64,000 nucleotides of DNA from Ruminococcus difficilis. GTDB lineage: Bacteria; Bacillota_A; Clostridia; Oscillospirales; Acutalibacteraceae. The DNA lies in the NCBI RefSeq assembly GCF_016680995.1, contig NZ_JAEQMG010000040.1, forward strand, positions 62,001 to 126,000, read 5' to 3'. This document shows, in pieces, positions 25,698 through 34,996 of this stretch. The translations under genes and the position numbers were made by a program. Within the stretch, counting starts at the first letter, position 1, and each line of letters begins with the position of its first letter. The notes beneath the pieces were generated by a model. It saw nothing but the letters and a program-made list of their open reading frames with translations, did not search any database and was not told the origin of the DNA.

Positions 25698-26798
25698 ATG
25701 ACTGGATATCTTTTTGTAATCCTATGGGTTGGATTATGTGCATTCCTTTCAAAATATGTTTTTGTAAAAAGAAAAGAATTGGTATGCGGCGTTGAAGAAG
25801 AGCGCTATTCGTGGTTAACTGCATTTATTGTTTTCCTTCCTCTGATTATAGTTGCAGGAAGCCGAGGAAGAGTGTTTGATACAACTGCTTATATTAGATG
25901 GTTTACGAAAACACTTCCAAACAGTTTCAGTGAAGCTTTTTCTATACTCGGAACAGATGAGAAAGACAAAGGTTTTTATATCTTCTCAACATTAATTAAG
26001 AGTATTTTTGGTGATGATTTTCATGTTTATTTGATGATCATTTCGGCAATACAAGGTCTAATAATACTATCTATTTACAGAAAGTATTCGATTAATTATG
26101 TGTTAAGTGTTTTCTTGTTTGTTGCATCAGTAGATTATATCGGTTGGATGTTTAACGGAACGCGCCAGTTTTTGGCTGTTACAATTGTTTTTGCAGCAAC
26201 TCCTCTTATCCTAAAGAAAAAATACTTCCCTTTGCTTTGTATCATTTTGTTAGCATTCACTATGCACAGATCAGCATTGATAATGATACCGATCATTCTT
26301 ATTTGTCAAGGAAAAGCATTCAATAAGCGCACTATCATCTTTATTGTTGCTATTCTATTAGCTGTAGCATTTTTGGGTTCATTTACAAATCTTTTAGATA
26401 ACATATTATCGGATACAGATTATTCAGATTATTCAGATGAATCTCAATATGGTGGAAGTACAAACTTTATTAAGGCAATTGTTTTTTCAATACCGTTTAT
26501 TATAGCGGTTATTGGTAGAAAAAAAATGCGAGAAGAAGACAATCCAATAATCAATTTCAGCGCCAATATGTCTATCATAACGTCCGGATTGTATGTCTTG
26601 GCAGCGGTTTTACCTGCAGGTGTATTGTTTGGCAGATTACCAATCTATGCAAGTATATACAATTATATTCTCCTTCCATGGGAGGTTGAAAAGGTCTTTT
26701 CGGAAAAAACAAAACCCATTGTATATAGCGCATTGATTATTGGTTATTTAGCATATTATTACTACCAGACAAATATTAAGGTTTCTATTCTGTTTTAA
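25698..26798 (+). CDS. EpsG-family polysaccharide polymerase
   Basis: A 366-residue membrane protein with about ten helices. 'GSRGRVFDTTAYIRWF' and later 'MFNGTRQFLAVTIVFA' with 'FTMHRSALIMIP' match the EpsG family (PF14897), considered the Wzy-type polymerase that joins repeat units on the outer membrane face of the cytoplasmic membrane. A Wzx flippase (41660) in the same cluster supports a Wzx/Wzy pathway. Confidence 0.88.
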   Translation: MTGYLFVILWVGLCAFLSKYVFVKRKELVCGVEEERYSWLTAFIVFLPLIIVAGSRGRVFDTTAYIRWFTKTLPNSFSEAFSILGTDEKDKGFYIFSTLIKSIFGDDFHVYLMIISAIQGLIILSIYRKYSINYVLSVFLFVASVDYIGWMFNGTRQFLAVTIVFAATPLILKKKYFPLLCIILLAFTMHRSALIMIPIILICQGKAFNKRTIIFIVAILLAVAFLGSFTNLLDNILSDTDYSDYSDESQYGGSTNFIKAIVFSIPFIIAVIGRKKMREEDNPIINFSANMSIITSGLYVLAAVLPAGVLFGRLPIYASIYNYILLPWEVEKVFSEKTKPIVYSALIIGYLAYYYYQTNIKVSILF

Positions 26799-26839
26799 CG
26801 TTGCGGACTGATAAGTATTAATCGTTTTATGGTGTATTT

Positions 26840-27697
26840 ATGGATAATGTATTAAGAAAAGTTCAATTAACTGAGTTGGAATCATTAAAGGTTATAGATG
26901 ATTTTTGCCAAAAAAACGATATAAGTTATTCTTTATATGCGGGTACATTAATAGGTGCTGCCAGACATCAAGGGTTTATCCCCTGGGATGATGATTTAGA
27001 TATTTGCATGAGCAGAGACAACTATAATAAGTTTATCAAGCTGTGGGAGCAAAATCCTCCGGATGGATATATTCTGCAAAACAAAGAAAACGCACCGCTT
27101 TTTCCTTCTTCGTTCACAAAAATCAGGAAGGACCATACGACTTTTTTACATGATGAAATAGATCGTGGTAGGTTTCATACAGGTATTTTCGTGGATGTAT
27201 TCCCGATTGATCGTGTGCCAAAGAATACTTTTAGCAGAATGCTGTTTTATTGGCGTTACATGCAATATCATTTGTTGACCAGAGAATATATTCCTCCGGA
27301 ATCCGGCTTTATGATACGTACGATTGCTCGGATTCTTCTCAAGTTAAATAAGCCTGAAAACCGGCAACAGAAGCGCCAGATTTTATTACAACAGATTACA
27401 AAGTATAATGATGATGTTCAACTGGATAGAGTTGGTGCAGAAGTCATCTGGTCAATGAAAATAAATCTTCCGCCGGATTTGATGGATGAATACACATATT
27501 TACAATTTGAAGATAGAGAATTCATGTGTTTCAAACAGTGGGATGAGTACTTACGAAGAATCTATGGTGATTATATGCAGTTTCCGCCGAAGGAAGAGCG
27601 TAATTGGACTCACCATCCCATTATCATTGATTTTGAGCACAACCTTGAAGAAATCACCGATGATACTGAAGGTACTGTCAGATTTCAGAATCAATAA
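26840..27697 (+). CDS. licD: LicD family phosphotransferase
   Basis: A 285-residue protein with the LicD core: 'SYSLYAGTLIGAARHQGFIP' and then 'WDDDLDICMSRDNY' near residues 30-65, the metal-binding DDD(L/I)D motif. LicD enzymes transfer phosphocholine from CDP-choline to teichoic acid, LPS or polysaccharide sugars. The choline operon at 14940-18986 would provide the donor, so this is the expected final step. Related proteins can also move other phospho-alcohols. Confidence 0.9.
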   Translation: MDNVLRKVQLTELESLKVIDDFCQKNDISYSLYAGTLIGAARHQGFIPWDDDLDICMSRDNYNKFIKLWEQNPPDGYILQNKENAPLFPSSFTKIRKDHTTFLHDEIDRGRFHTGIFVDVFPIDRVPKNTFSRMLFYWRYMQYHLLTREYIPPESGFMIRTIARILLKLNKPENRQQKRQILLQQITKYNDDVQLDRVGAEVIWSMKINLPPDLMDEYTYLQFEDREFMCFKQWDEYLRRIYGDYMQFPPKEERNWTHHPIIIDFEHNLEEITDDTEGTVRFQNQ

Positions 27698-27723
27698 ACT
27701 ACATCCTTGTCGTGGAGTTATAT

Positions 27724-28692
27724 ATGAATAAACCAATCTTAATCACCTCCCTTGATTTTGAGTTGTTCTGGGGTATGCAGGATGGCTGGAAATTAGAGGA
27801 ATATCAAGAGAATATTTTAGGCGGACGGAAGGCGATACCGAAGCTACTGAAGCTTTTTCAAAAGCACGGCATCCACACCACTTGGGCGACGGTCGGCTTT
27901 ATGTTTGCAGACAACTACGAGGATGTACAGCAGTACTTTCCTGAGAAATCACTGTTGCCTTCTTATGATAATGAGAAGCTTTCGTCTTATCGTTGCTTTG
28001 CCGAAATAGGCAAAAATGAGGAAGAAGCTCCTTGCTTCTATGCACCGTCATTGATCCGACAGGTCAGCGAGGCCGATGGACAGGAGATCGGTACACATAC
28101 GTTTTCTCACTATTATTGTCGCGAAAACGGTCAGACGATCGAGCAGTTTGAGGCTGATATAAAAGCCGCTGTTGCTATTGCGAAAGCGAAAGGCTTTCAT
28201 GTTGAATCGCTTGTTTTGCCGAGAAATCAAAGTGTTCCGGAATACACGAAAGTATTGTCAGAGCTCGGAATCGAGACATATCGTGACGAGGAAAACGATT
28301 GGATCCATACCAAGGTCAAAATCAACGCAATAAAACGTATTTTACGTTTGATGGACGTTTATTTCCCGCTTACCGGTCAGGGCGGCTACCTGCCTAAAAA
28401 AGAGCATGGCGTCTGGAATCTTACCGGCTCCAGGATGTACAAGCCCTATTTTAAACCTCTCGGATTCTTGGAGGGTATGAAGGTCAGAAGAATCAAGAAG
28501 CAGATGCTCCACGCCGCCAAGAATAATCTTGTTTTCCATTTATGGTGGCATCCGCATAACATTGGCGTGCGTACCGATTACCATTTGAAGCAACTCGAAG
28601 ATATATTCAGTTACTATGACGAGTTGAAAGAGAAATACGGTATGCAGAGCATGAACATGAGAGAAGCTACAGAGTATTTTTTCGAAAGATAA
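27724..28692 (+). CDS. Polysaccharide deacetylase family protein
   Basis: A 322-residue cytoplasmic protein (ATG 27724; GTGGAG at 27712 is its ribosome site, not an earlier start). 'ITSLDFELFWG' supplies the first Asp, 'EIGTHTFSHYYC' the H-x3-H metal site, and 'LVLPRNQSVPEY' the Arg motif of the NodB/CE4 fold. No signal peptide is visible, so it would act on a nucleotide- or lipid-linked intermediate. Proteins of this form often sit beside LicD and FkbH-like genes. Confidence 0.83.
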   Translation: MNKPILITSLDFELFWGMQDGWKLEEYQENILGGRKAIPKLLKLFQKHGIHTTWATVGFMFADNYEDVQQYFPEKSLLPSYDNEKLSSYRCFAEIGKNEEEAPCFYAPSLIRQVSEADGQEIGTHTFSHYYCRENGQTIEQFEADIKAAVAIAKAKGFHVESLVLPRNQSVPEYTKVLSELGIETYRDEENDWIHTKVKINAIKRILRLMDVYFPLTGQGGYLPKKEHGVWNLTGSRMYKPYFKPLGFLEGMKVRRIKKQMLHAAKNNLVFHLWWHPHNIGVRTDYHLKQLEDIFSYYDELKEKYGMQSMNMREATEYFFER

Positions 28693-28708
28693 CTAAGGAG
28701 ATATTCAA

Positions 28709-30478
28709 ATGTATCAGTTTTATTATGCGGACGCTGCGAAGGTCAAGAAACAGCCCCGCTATGATAAAAGTGTAACAAGTGAATATGAGATAACCGCGGT
28801 CAGGCCTACTATGTGGGAGGAGCATTGTTTAGAGTGTTCCGCTCCGGTATGCTTTGGCAACTGTGTGCATTTTATTCCTCGCAGCGACGGCAGATGTATG
28901 CGTTTTGAAAACGGTATTTGTGTCCAACCCAATGACAAGGGTTGTTGCGGTCAAAGTGCCCGCGTCAAGTTCCGCAAATGGGCGAACATGATGACGATCA
29001 TCTACCCCGCAATGCTGGATAAAGCGGAGTATCGGGCGTTGACCGAAAAGAACCAGAAGCTCGGTAAAAAGCTGCAGGGGATCGCGGATTCCAAAATGCC
29101 GGTCAAGGTAAAATGGGAATCTATCCGGACGACAGAGTTTCTGCGAAGAAGAAAGCTCAGAGGTCTTTCGGGTGAGGATAATCATCCGGACGCGTTTATC
29201 TTCCATGGCTACAGCTTTGAAGAAAAAGCGTTCAATCTAATACTGGAAATCTATGATGACCACACTACGGTATTTAAATCGTCCTTACGGCTGGAACCGG
29301 GTGAGAATTTGATTATCCTTGATGATTCCAAGATGACAAAAGCCTGTGCCACTGCGAATTATTTAGTAAAGATCTATCCCGAAAACGATCTGGAAGCGGA
29401 AATAGACATTCTTTGGTGTGATTTTGTCAAAGGACATCGCATCGTTTCCGATACACCTGCTTCCAAGGTGAAATGTGTTGTATGGGATTTAGATAACACT
29501 GTTTGGAGCGGTACGCTGATCGAAACGGATAATCCCGATGAATTGCAGTTAAATGACGGGATCATCGATACGATAAAGGCATTGGATGAACGCGGTATCA
29601 TTCAATCGATCGCCAGCAAGAACGATTATGATTTGGCATGGCCGATCGTTGAGAAGCTGGGTATCTCGGATTACTTCATCTATCCGCAGATCCATTGGAA
29701 TGCAAAAAGCGGCTCTTTGGAGCAGATCGCAAAGAGCCTGAATATCGGCATAGATACCTTCGCGCTGATCGATGATTCAGCATTCGAGAGAAATCAGGTA
29801 CAGTCCGCTCTTCCGCAAGTCAGAGTTTATGACGTTACGGATGTTTCGAAACTCCTCAGCAGGGCTGAATTTGATGTACTTATCACTGATGAGAGCAAGA
29901 ATCGCCGTGCGATGTATAAGGCAGAAGAAAAGCGCAATCAGTTGATGCAGTCTGCAGATAACGGCGATACGATCGATTTCCTCAGGAAATGCCATTTGAG
30001 CATCGAACTGTTTGAACCTCAGACCGAGGATGAAAAGCTGCGTTGTTATGAGCTGTTGGTGCGTACTAATCAGTTGAACCTTTCCGGTAAAAAGTATACA
30101 CCGGAAGAATATGAGGATGTCCTCGCAAGGGAGAATCACACCAATTTTGCTTTCTCCTGCAAGGATGACTTCGGCTCCTACGGTATCGTAGGTTTCGGCC
30201 AGTATAGAGTCGAAAATCAGCAGTTGATATTCACAGAGTTTGCAATGTCTTGCCGCGTGGCGGGAAAGTATGTAGAGAGCGCACTTTTCAGTTCTTTGTT
30301 GGAGAAAGAGAACTGCGCACAGGGATTGTTCTCTGTCAGTAAAACAAAGAAGAATATTCTGCTTCGGAATACATTGCAAAGTATTGGGTTTGAGATAGAG
30401 AATCAAGACTCGAATATGATTCAATTTAGGTTTAGCCTTGATCTTTTGAATAAAGATATTGTGGGAGTATTGTTGTGA
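28709..30478 (+). CDS. FkbH-like HAD phosphatase/acyltransferase with Cys-rich N-terminus
   Basis: A 589-residue protein. Residues ~35-80 hold a Cys cluster ('CLECSAPVCFGNC', 'CMRFENGICVQPNDKGCCG'), probably a metal-binding module. Residues ~250-400 are a HAD-IIIC domain with 'VVWDLDNTVWSGTL' (nucleophile Asp), 'IASKND' and 'FALIDDSAFER'. The C-terminal ~150 residues are GNAT-like ('LLVRTNQLNLSGKKY', 'YGIVGFGQY'). FkbH proteins load glyceryl units from 1,3-bisphosphoglycerate onto an acyl carrier protein. No ACP gene is seen nearby. Its likely job is adding a small acyl or alkyl decoration; the substrate is open. It overlaps the next GTG by GTGA. Confidence 0.8.
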   Translation: MYQFYYADAAKVKKQPRYDKSVTSEYEITAVRPTMWEEHCLECSAPVCFGNCVHFIPRSDGRCMRFENGICVQPNDKGCCGQSARVKFRKWANMMTIIYPAMLDKAEYRALTEKNQKLGKKLQGIADSKMPVKVKWESIRTTEFLRRRKLRGLSGEDNHPDAFIFHGYSFEEKAFNLILEIYDDHTTVFKSSLRLEPGENLIILDDSKMTKACATANYLVKIYPENDLEAEIDILWCDFVKGHRIVSDTPASKVKCVVWDLDNTVWSGTLIETDNPDELQLNDGIIDTIKALDERGIIQSIASKNDYDLAWPIVEKLGISDYFIYPQIHWNAKSGSLEQIAKSLNIGIDTFALIDDSAFERNQVQSALPQVRVYDVTDVSKLLSRAEFDVLITDESKNRRAMYKAEEKRNQLMQSADNGDTIDFLRKCHLSIELFEPQTEDEKLRCYELLVRTNQLNLSGKKYTPEEYEDVLARENHTNFAFSCKDDFGSYGIVGFGQYRVENQQLIFTEFAMSCRVAGKYVESALFSSLLEKENCAQGLFSVSKTKKNILLRNTLQSIGFEIENQDSNMIQFRFSLDLLNKDIVGVLL

Positions 30479-31443
30479 TTAAATATAGCTTTATTATTCC
30501 GGTTTATAATGTTAAAAAGTATTTAAAGCAATGCATAGATAGCATTTTATCTCAAACATATCACAATTATGAAATCATACTAGTTGATGATGGTTCTTCA
30601 GATGGAAGTGAACTGATGTGTGACGAGTATGCGCAAACTCATGAATGTGTGACTTCTGTCCATCAGAAGAATGCCGGAGCATCAGTTGCGAGAAACAACG
30701 GGATCAATTACGCAAAGGGTGAATATATACTTTTTTTGGATAGCGATGATTATTGGAGGTTAAATGACGGTTTAGAAAGAATAGATACATTAGCTAAAAA
30801 CCATCCAGATATTATATATTTTACCTCAAAAACTTATAGTGAGTTTAGTGATAAATGGTCTGATGATAGATATGATTATCCTGATGAGATGAATCATCTT
30901 AGCCCAATGGAATCACTCGAATATATGGTGAAAAATGATTGCTTGAATTTTCATACAGCCAAAAGAGCATATCGCAAGCAGTTTTTGGTAGAGAACAATT
31001 TGTTTTTTAAGCCTAATATTCGTACTGAAGATGTGGAAGTTGGCTATAGAATAGTAAATTGCCTACCAACTTATCAATTTTTAAATGAAAAGATATATGT
31101 ATATAGGCAGAGAGAAGGATCTGTTACTCGAACGATAGGCTATAACCATTTACGAGAATTTGCTGAGATTATTTGTGCATACGCAGAATTCAGCTATGTT
31201 AATGAACGAGTAAAAGAATTAATGCTCAGCTATACAGCCTATCAGTATGCACTTTTTTTGGCACACATCTCAGCTCGAAAAGATAAAGAATCCAAAGAGT
31301 TGTGTAAATCGATGAGGAAGTATACATATCTCTTTCACTATCGTGATTATCCACGAACAAAAAAGATTGCTCAATTATATTCTGTTTTTGGATACCACTT
31401 AACAAAGACAGCACTTCGATATTATTTAAAAATGAGGCTATAA
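30475..31443 (+). CDS. Glycosyltransferase family 2
   Basis: A 322-residue inverting GT-A enzyme with a GTG start overlapping the previous stop (GTGA). The N-terminus has 'FIIPVYNVKKYLKQCIDSIL', 'EIILVDDGSSDGS', 'NAGASVARNNGI' and the DxD motif 'FLDSDD'. The ~110-residue C-terminal part is typical of capsule GT2 proteins. TAATG at 31441 couples it to the next gene. Donor sugar unknown. Confidence 0.9.
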   Translation: MIKYSFIIPVYNVKKYLKQCIDSILSQTYHNYEIILVDDGSSDGSELMCDEYAQTHECVTSVHQKNAGASVARNNGINYAKGEYILFLDSDDYWRLNDGLERIDTLAKNHPDIIYFTSKTYSEFSDKWSDDRYDYPDEMNHLSPMESLEYMVKNDCLNFHTAKRAYRKQFLVENNLFFKPNIRTEDVEVGYRIVNCLPTYQFLNEKIYVYRQREGSVTRTIGYNHLREFAEIICAYAEFSYVNERVKELMLSYTAYQYALFLAHISARKDKESKELCKSMRKYTYLFHYRDYPRTKKIAQLYSVFGYHLTKTALRYYLKMRL

Positions 31444-32327
31444 TGTGTTTATTAACTGTTTTTACACCTGCATATAACAGGGCAGATTTATTGCTTGTTG
31501 CTTATAAGGCACTTCAAAGGCAAACCTCAAAAGATTTCAGATGGTTGATTATTGATGATGGCTCTACCGACAATACCGGTGAATTAGTCGCTGAATGGAT
31601 CCGGCAGGAAAAGGAGTTTTCCATCTCATATTATTATAAAGAGAACGGGGGCCTTCATACAGCGTATAATGCGGCTATTGAAAGACTCGAAACGGAATTA
31701 GCTGTATGCGTGGATTCGGATGATTACCTGCCGGACGATGCTGTGGAAAGAATTACATCGTTTTGGAAAAAGAATGGTTCTGATGAATTTGCAGGAATAG
31801 CCGGTTTGGATTATGATACAAACGGCAATAAAATCGGAGATCCATTTCCTGACCAAAAATCAATCAACCTAGTAGATTTGGCAATTGGTAAGTATCATAT
31901 TCACACGGGTGATATAAAACTGGTTGTACGTTCAGATTTATATCAATCGGTCGCACCAATGGGATCTTTTGAAGGCGAAAAGTTTTTTAATCCTAATTAT
32001 TTGCATATGGAAATCTCAAAGAATTATGATTTTCTTGTGTTGAACGAATGCTTGTGCGTAGTCAATTATCAGCCACAGGGAATGTCCAGTAATATGTTTC
32101 GTCAGTATTATGACAGTCCTCAGAGTTATGCCGAATTACGAAAGCAGCACTTGAGCTTTAAAGGGATCGGATTAAAGTATAAATTCAAGGAATATGTCCA
32201 TTATGTTTCTTCGTGTTGTCTGGCAAAAAAAGGATGTGGGCTAAAAAACAAGAACTGGCCGTTATTTATTTGCGCATGTCCTTTTGGAGTACTGCTGAGC
32301 ATAGTGATAGCAATAAAGAATAAATAA
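31443..32327 (+). CDS. Glycosyltransferase family 2
   Basis: A 294-residue GT-A enzyme with 'VFTPAYNRADLLLVAYKAL', 'WLIIDDGSTDNTGEL', 'NGGLHTAYNAAI' and 'CVDSDDYLPDDA' (DxD). It belongs to the same subfamily as the 39534 gene (both begin '[VL]FTPxYNRA'). The ATG overlaps the stop of the previous GT2 gene. Donor sugar unknown. Confidence 0.9.
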   Translation: MCLLTVFTPAYNRADLLLVAYKALQRQTSKDFRWLIIDDGSTDNTGELVAEWIRQEKEFSISYYYKENGGLHTAYNAAIERLETELAVCVDSDDYLPDDAVERITSFWKKNGSDEFAGIAGLDYDTNGNKIGDPFPDQKSINLVDLAIGKYHIHTGDIKLVVRSDLYQSVAPMGSFEGEKFFNPNYLHMEISKNYDFLVLNECLCVVNYQPQGMSSNMFRQYYDSPQSYAELRKQHLSFKGIGLKYKFKEYVHYVSSCCLAKKGCGLKNKNWPLFICACPFGVLLSIVIAIKNK

Positions 32328-32346
32328 TTATATAAAGGTATTAGCG

Positions 32347-33270
32347 ATGGAGAGTATTTATATTTCAGGAAAAAAAACAAAGATAAAGAATAACAAGATT
32401 AATAGGTTCGTTTTTGGAAAGAGAATTGTGAAAAGAGATACTATGTATCTATATTTTGCTGAGAAAAATATAGTTAATTTGAATGCGTGGGTTAATCCAG
32501 AAAGAACAGTCAATAATGTTGGAGATTATTTATCGTTAGTTGTCGTTAACTATATGTGTAAGCAATTTGGCGTTTCATTGGAAGAAAGAGTGAGAAAGAC
32601 ACATCATCTATATTCTATAGGATCTATTCTATTAGGGTATCAGGATGCTACTATATGGGGTTCCGGCATTATTTCAGATTATAGCAGTTTAAGCAAAAAG
32701 AAACTTGTTGGGATGTTTCACAGATTAAGGCACTCTCTTGATATACGTGCAGTTAGAGGACCGGAAACATTAAGAATCCTTAAGGAAATGGGGTATGATA
32801 GGCTTATCAAGAACAAATGTTCTGGGGGGGGGCTGCCACTTGGTGACCCTGCCGTGTTGATGCCTTTAATATATCCTAAAGTTTCTATGCATAAATGGAA
32901 ATACAAAGTAGTTCCTCATTATTCACGGTATAAGTCATATGATAAAGAAGATCGAATAGATACATATCAGTCTGACTGGAGAGTATTAATTGAAAGTATT
33001 TTAGAAGCAGATTTAATTATTAGCTCTTCTTTACATGGCATAATTATAGCTGAGTCATATGGAATCCCAGCAATAATGTTGAGTGATACCCCTATGGAAG
33101 ATATTACAAAATATAAAGATTGGTACTATTCTACTGGCAGATATGATTTTCCTATTGCAAATAGTGTGGAAGAAGCTTTGACGATTACACCTTCAAAACT
33201 TGATCCCAAGGTGTTAAAAAAGATGCAAAATGAATTAATAGAATCCTTTCCAAGGGATTTATGGAAATGA
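32347..33270 (+). CDS. Polysaccharide pyruvyl transferase family protein with G9 tract
   Basis: A 307-residue member of PF04230. 'NVGDYLSLVVVNYMCK', 'ATIWGSGII', 'AVRGPETLRILKEMG', 'GDPAVLMPLIY' and 'SSSLHGIIIAESYGIPA' are the family blocks. It would transfer pyruvate from phosphoenolpyruvate to a sugar as a ketal. Nine consecutive G (32824-32832) encode Gly-Gly-Gly inside an otherwise AT-rich gene, just before the GDPA motif. Loss or gain of one G would truncate the protein, so on/off switching is plausible. In this sequence the frame is intact. Confidence 0.88.
   Translation: MESIYISGKKTKIKNNKINRFVFGKRIVKRDTMYLYFAEKNIVNLNAWVNPERTVNNVGDYLSLVVVNYMCKQFGVSLEERVRKTHHLYSIGSILLGYQDATIWGSGIISDYSSLSKKKLVGMFHRLRHSLDIRAVRGPETLRILKEMGYDRLIKNKCSGGGLPLGDPAVLMPLIYPKVSMHKWKYKVVPHYSRYKSYDKEDRIDTYQSDWRVLIESILEADLIISSSLHGIIIAESYGIPAIMLSDTPMEDITKYKDWYYSTGRYDFPIANSVEEALTITPSKLDPKVLKKMQNELIESFPRDLWK
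32824..32832 (+). repeat. Poly-G tract (9 G) inside the pyruvyltransferase gene
   Basis: Nine G in a row, in frame as three glycine codons, about 160 codons into the gene. It is the only such tract I noticed in the island, in a low-GC context, and is of the length known to slip during replication in phase-variable genes. Confidence 0.9.
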
Positions 33271-33277
33271 AAAAAAG

Positions 33278-34390
33278 ATGAAAAAAGTGTTATTTGTCAT
33301 TCATGATCTAGGGCAAGGTGGAGCAGAAAAGGTCTTGGTCAACCTTGTCAATAATTTGAATCGAGAGACGTTTGATATCACTGTCTTATCATTATTTGGC
33401 GGTGGAGTCAATGAACCGTATTTAAAAAATCATATTCATTATTTCGTTTGCTATAAGCGTGCGATAAGAGGAAATTCAAAAATAATGAAGCTTTTTTCTC
33501 CACGTTTCTTATATTGCCGTTATATTAAAGAACATTATGATATCATCGTTTCATATTTGGAAGGACCTTCTGCAAGAATTGTGTCAGGATGTTCAGATTC
33601 AAATGTAAAATTGATTAATTGGATCCATTGTAAGCTTGATACCAAAGAAGAAGTGTCAGGTTCTTTTAGAAGCTTCGAGGAAGCAAAAAAGTGTTATGAA
33701 AGATTTGATAGGACTATTTGCGTATCCGAATGGGTGATGAATTACTTTAAGAAAACTTTGGATTATAAAAAGCCGATTGAGGTGCTGTATAATACCATAG
33801 AGACTGATGAAATCATTGAAAAGTCAACAGAGGAGATTACAGACTTTTCCTTTGAAGGTCCATGTATACATCTTTGCTCGGTTGGAAAGATCGCGACAGT
33901 TAAAGGGTTTGATAGACTGGCAAGGATTCATAAGCGTCTTTTGGAAAACGGTCTGAAACACAAGTTTTTGATTCTCGGCGTAGGCCCGGAACAGCCAAAG
34001 ATTGAAACATATTTAAAAAAGCATCAATTGCAGGATTCGTTTGTTTTCTTAGGATACCAGACTAACCCGTATAAATATGTTGCAAAGTGTGATTTGTATG
34101 TTTGTTCTTCGCTCAGTGAAGGATTCAGCACCGCTGTAACGGAAGCACTTGTAGTAGGAACGCCTGTAGTGACTACGTTATGCTCGGGTATGCAAGAGAT
34201 ACTGGGAAAACATGACGAATATGGAATAGTGACTGATAATAACGAAGATTCGTTATATGAGGGAATTAAAAGATTATTGGATACTCCTGAGCTGCTAGCG
34301 CATTACAAAAAGCAAGCAGAAATCAGAGGAAAGTATTTCAGTACTGAAAATACAGTCAAAGCAGTAGAAGAGATGTTATTAAGTTTGTAG
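33278..34390 (+). CDS. Glycosyltransferase family 4
   Basis: A 370-residue GT-B enzyme. 'VIHDLGQGGAEKVLVNLVN' is the GT4 N-terminal glycine loop. 'CSVGKIATVKGFDRLARIH', 'LILGVGPEQPKI' and 'SSLSEGFSTAVTEALVVGTP' (E-x7-E) form the nucleotide-sugar site. It starts 7 bases after the pyruvyltransferase stop. Donor unknown. Confidence 0.92.
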   Translation: MKKVLFVIHDLGQGGAEKVLVNLVNNLNRETFDITVLSLFGGGVNEPYLKNHIHYFVCYKRAIRGNSKIMKLFSPRFLYCRYIKEHYDIIVSYLEGPSARIVSGCSDSNVKLINWIHCKLDTKEEVSGSFRSFEEAKKCYERFDRTICVSEWVMNYFKKTLDYKKPIEVLYNTIETDEIIEKSTEEITDFSFEGPCIHLCSVGKIATVKGFDRLARIHKRLLENGLKHKFLILGVGPEQPKIETYLKKHQLQDSFVFLGYQTNPYKYVAKCDLYVCSSLSEGFSTAVTEALVVGTPVVTTLCSGMQEILGKHDEYGIVTDNNEDSLYEGIKRLLDTPELLAHYKKQAEIRGKYFSTENTVKAVEEMLLSL

Positions 34391-34437
34391 CAGAATTGTT
34401 TTTGTTTATCCGATTTTTATGAAACAGTGAGGGAATT

Positions 34438-34980
34438 ATGAGTTTTTTGAAAGAACTACTTTATCGCTTCCGCGGTGAGTATACAACAGAAAAACAGATT
34501 TCAATGGGAATGAAGGTCGGGAAAAATTTCAACCGACTTCATGGTACAATCCTTGACCCGGGACACTGTTGGCTGATAGAGATTGGCGATGATGTTACGA
34601 TGGCGCCCAGAGTTCACATTCTCTGTCATGATGCAAGTACAAAGACTTTTCTGAATTATACAAAAGTCGGACGAGTTACGATAGGGGACAGAGTATTCAT
34701 TGGAGCGGAATCTGTTGTTTTACCCGGTGTTACGATCGGTAATGATGTGATTATAGGAGCAAACAGTACCGTTACACATGATATTCCCTCTAATTCTGTA
34801 GCGGTTGGTTCTCCTGCGAGAGTGATTTGCTCGTTAGATGAGTATCTGGAGAAAGAAAGCAAACGAATGAAAGACTCTCCTGTATACGATGATTCATATA
34901 CTTTACGAAAAGATGTTTCTATGGAGCTTCGCATGAAGCAAAGGAAAGAACTTGATGGGAAAATAGGATATATTGATTGA
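34438..34980 (+). CDS. Hexapeptide-repeat acetyltransferase
   Basis: A 180-residue left-handed beta-helix acyltransferase (maltose/galactoside O-acetyltransferase type). 'GDDVTMAPRVHILCHDAS' carries the catalytic His. The repeats 'IGDRVFIGAESVVLPGVTIG' and 'NDVIIGANSTVTHDIPSNSV' follow, and 'VAVGSPARVI' is the usual end of the helix. It would O-acetylate a sugar of the glycan from acetyl-CoA. It overlaps the next open frame. Confidence 0.9.
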   Translation: MSFLKELLYRFRGEYTTEKQISMGMKVGKNFNRLHGTILDPGHCWLIEIGDDVTMAPRVHILCHDASTKTFLNYTKVGRVTIGDRVFIGAESVVLPGVTIGNDVIIGANSTVTHDIPSNSVAVGSPARVICSLDEYLEKESKRMKDSPVYDDSYTLRKDVSMELRMKQRKELDGKIGYID

Positions 34981-34996
34981 TTGCGGGGATAGTTCT

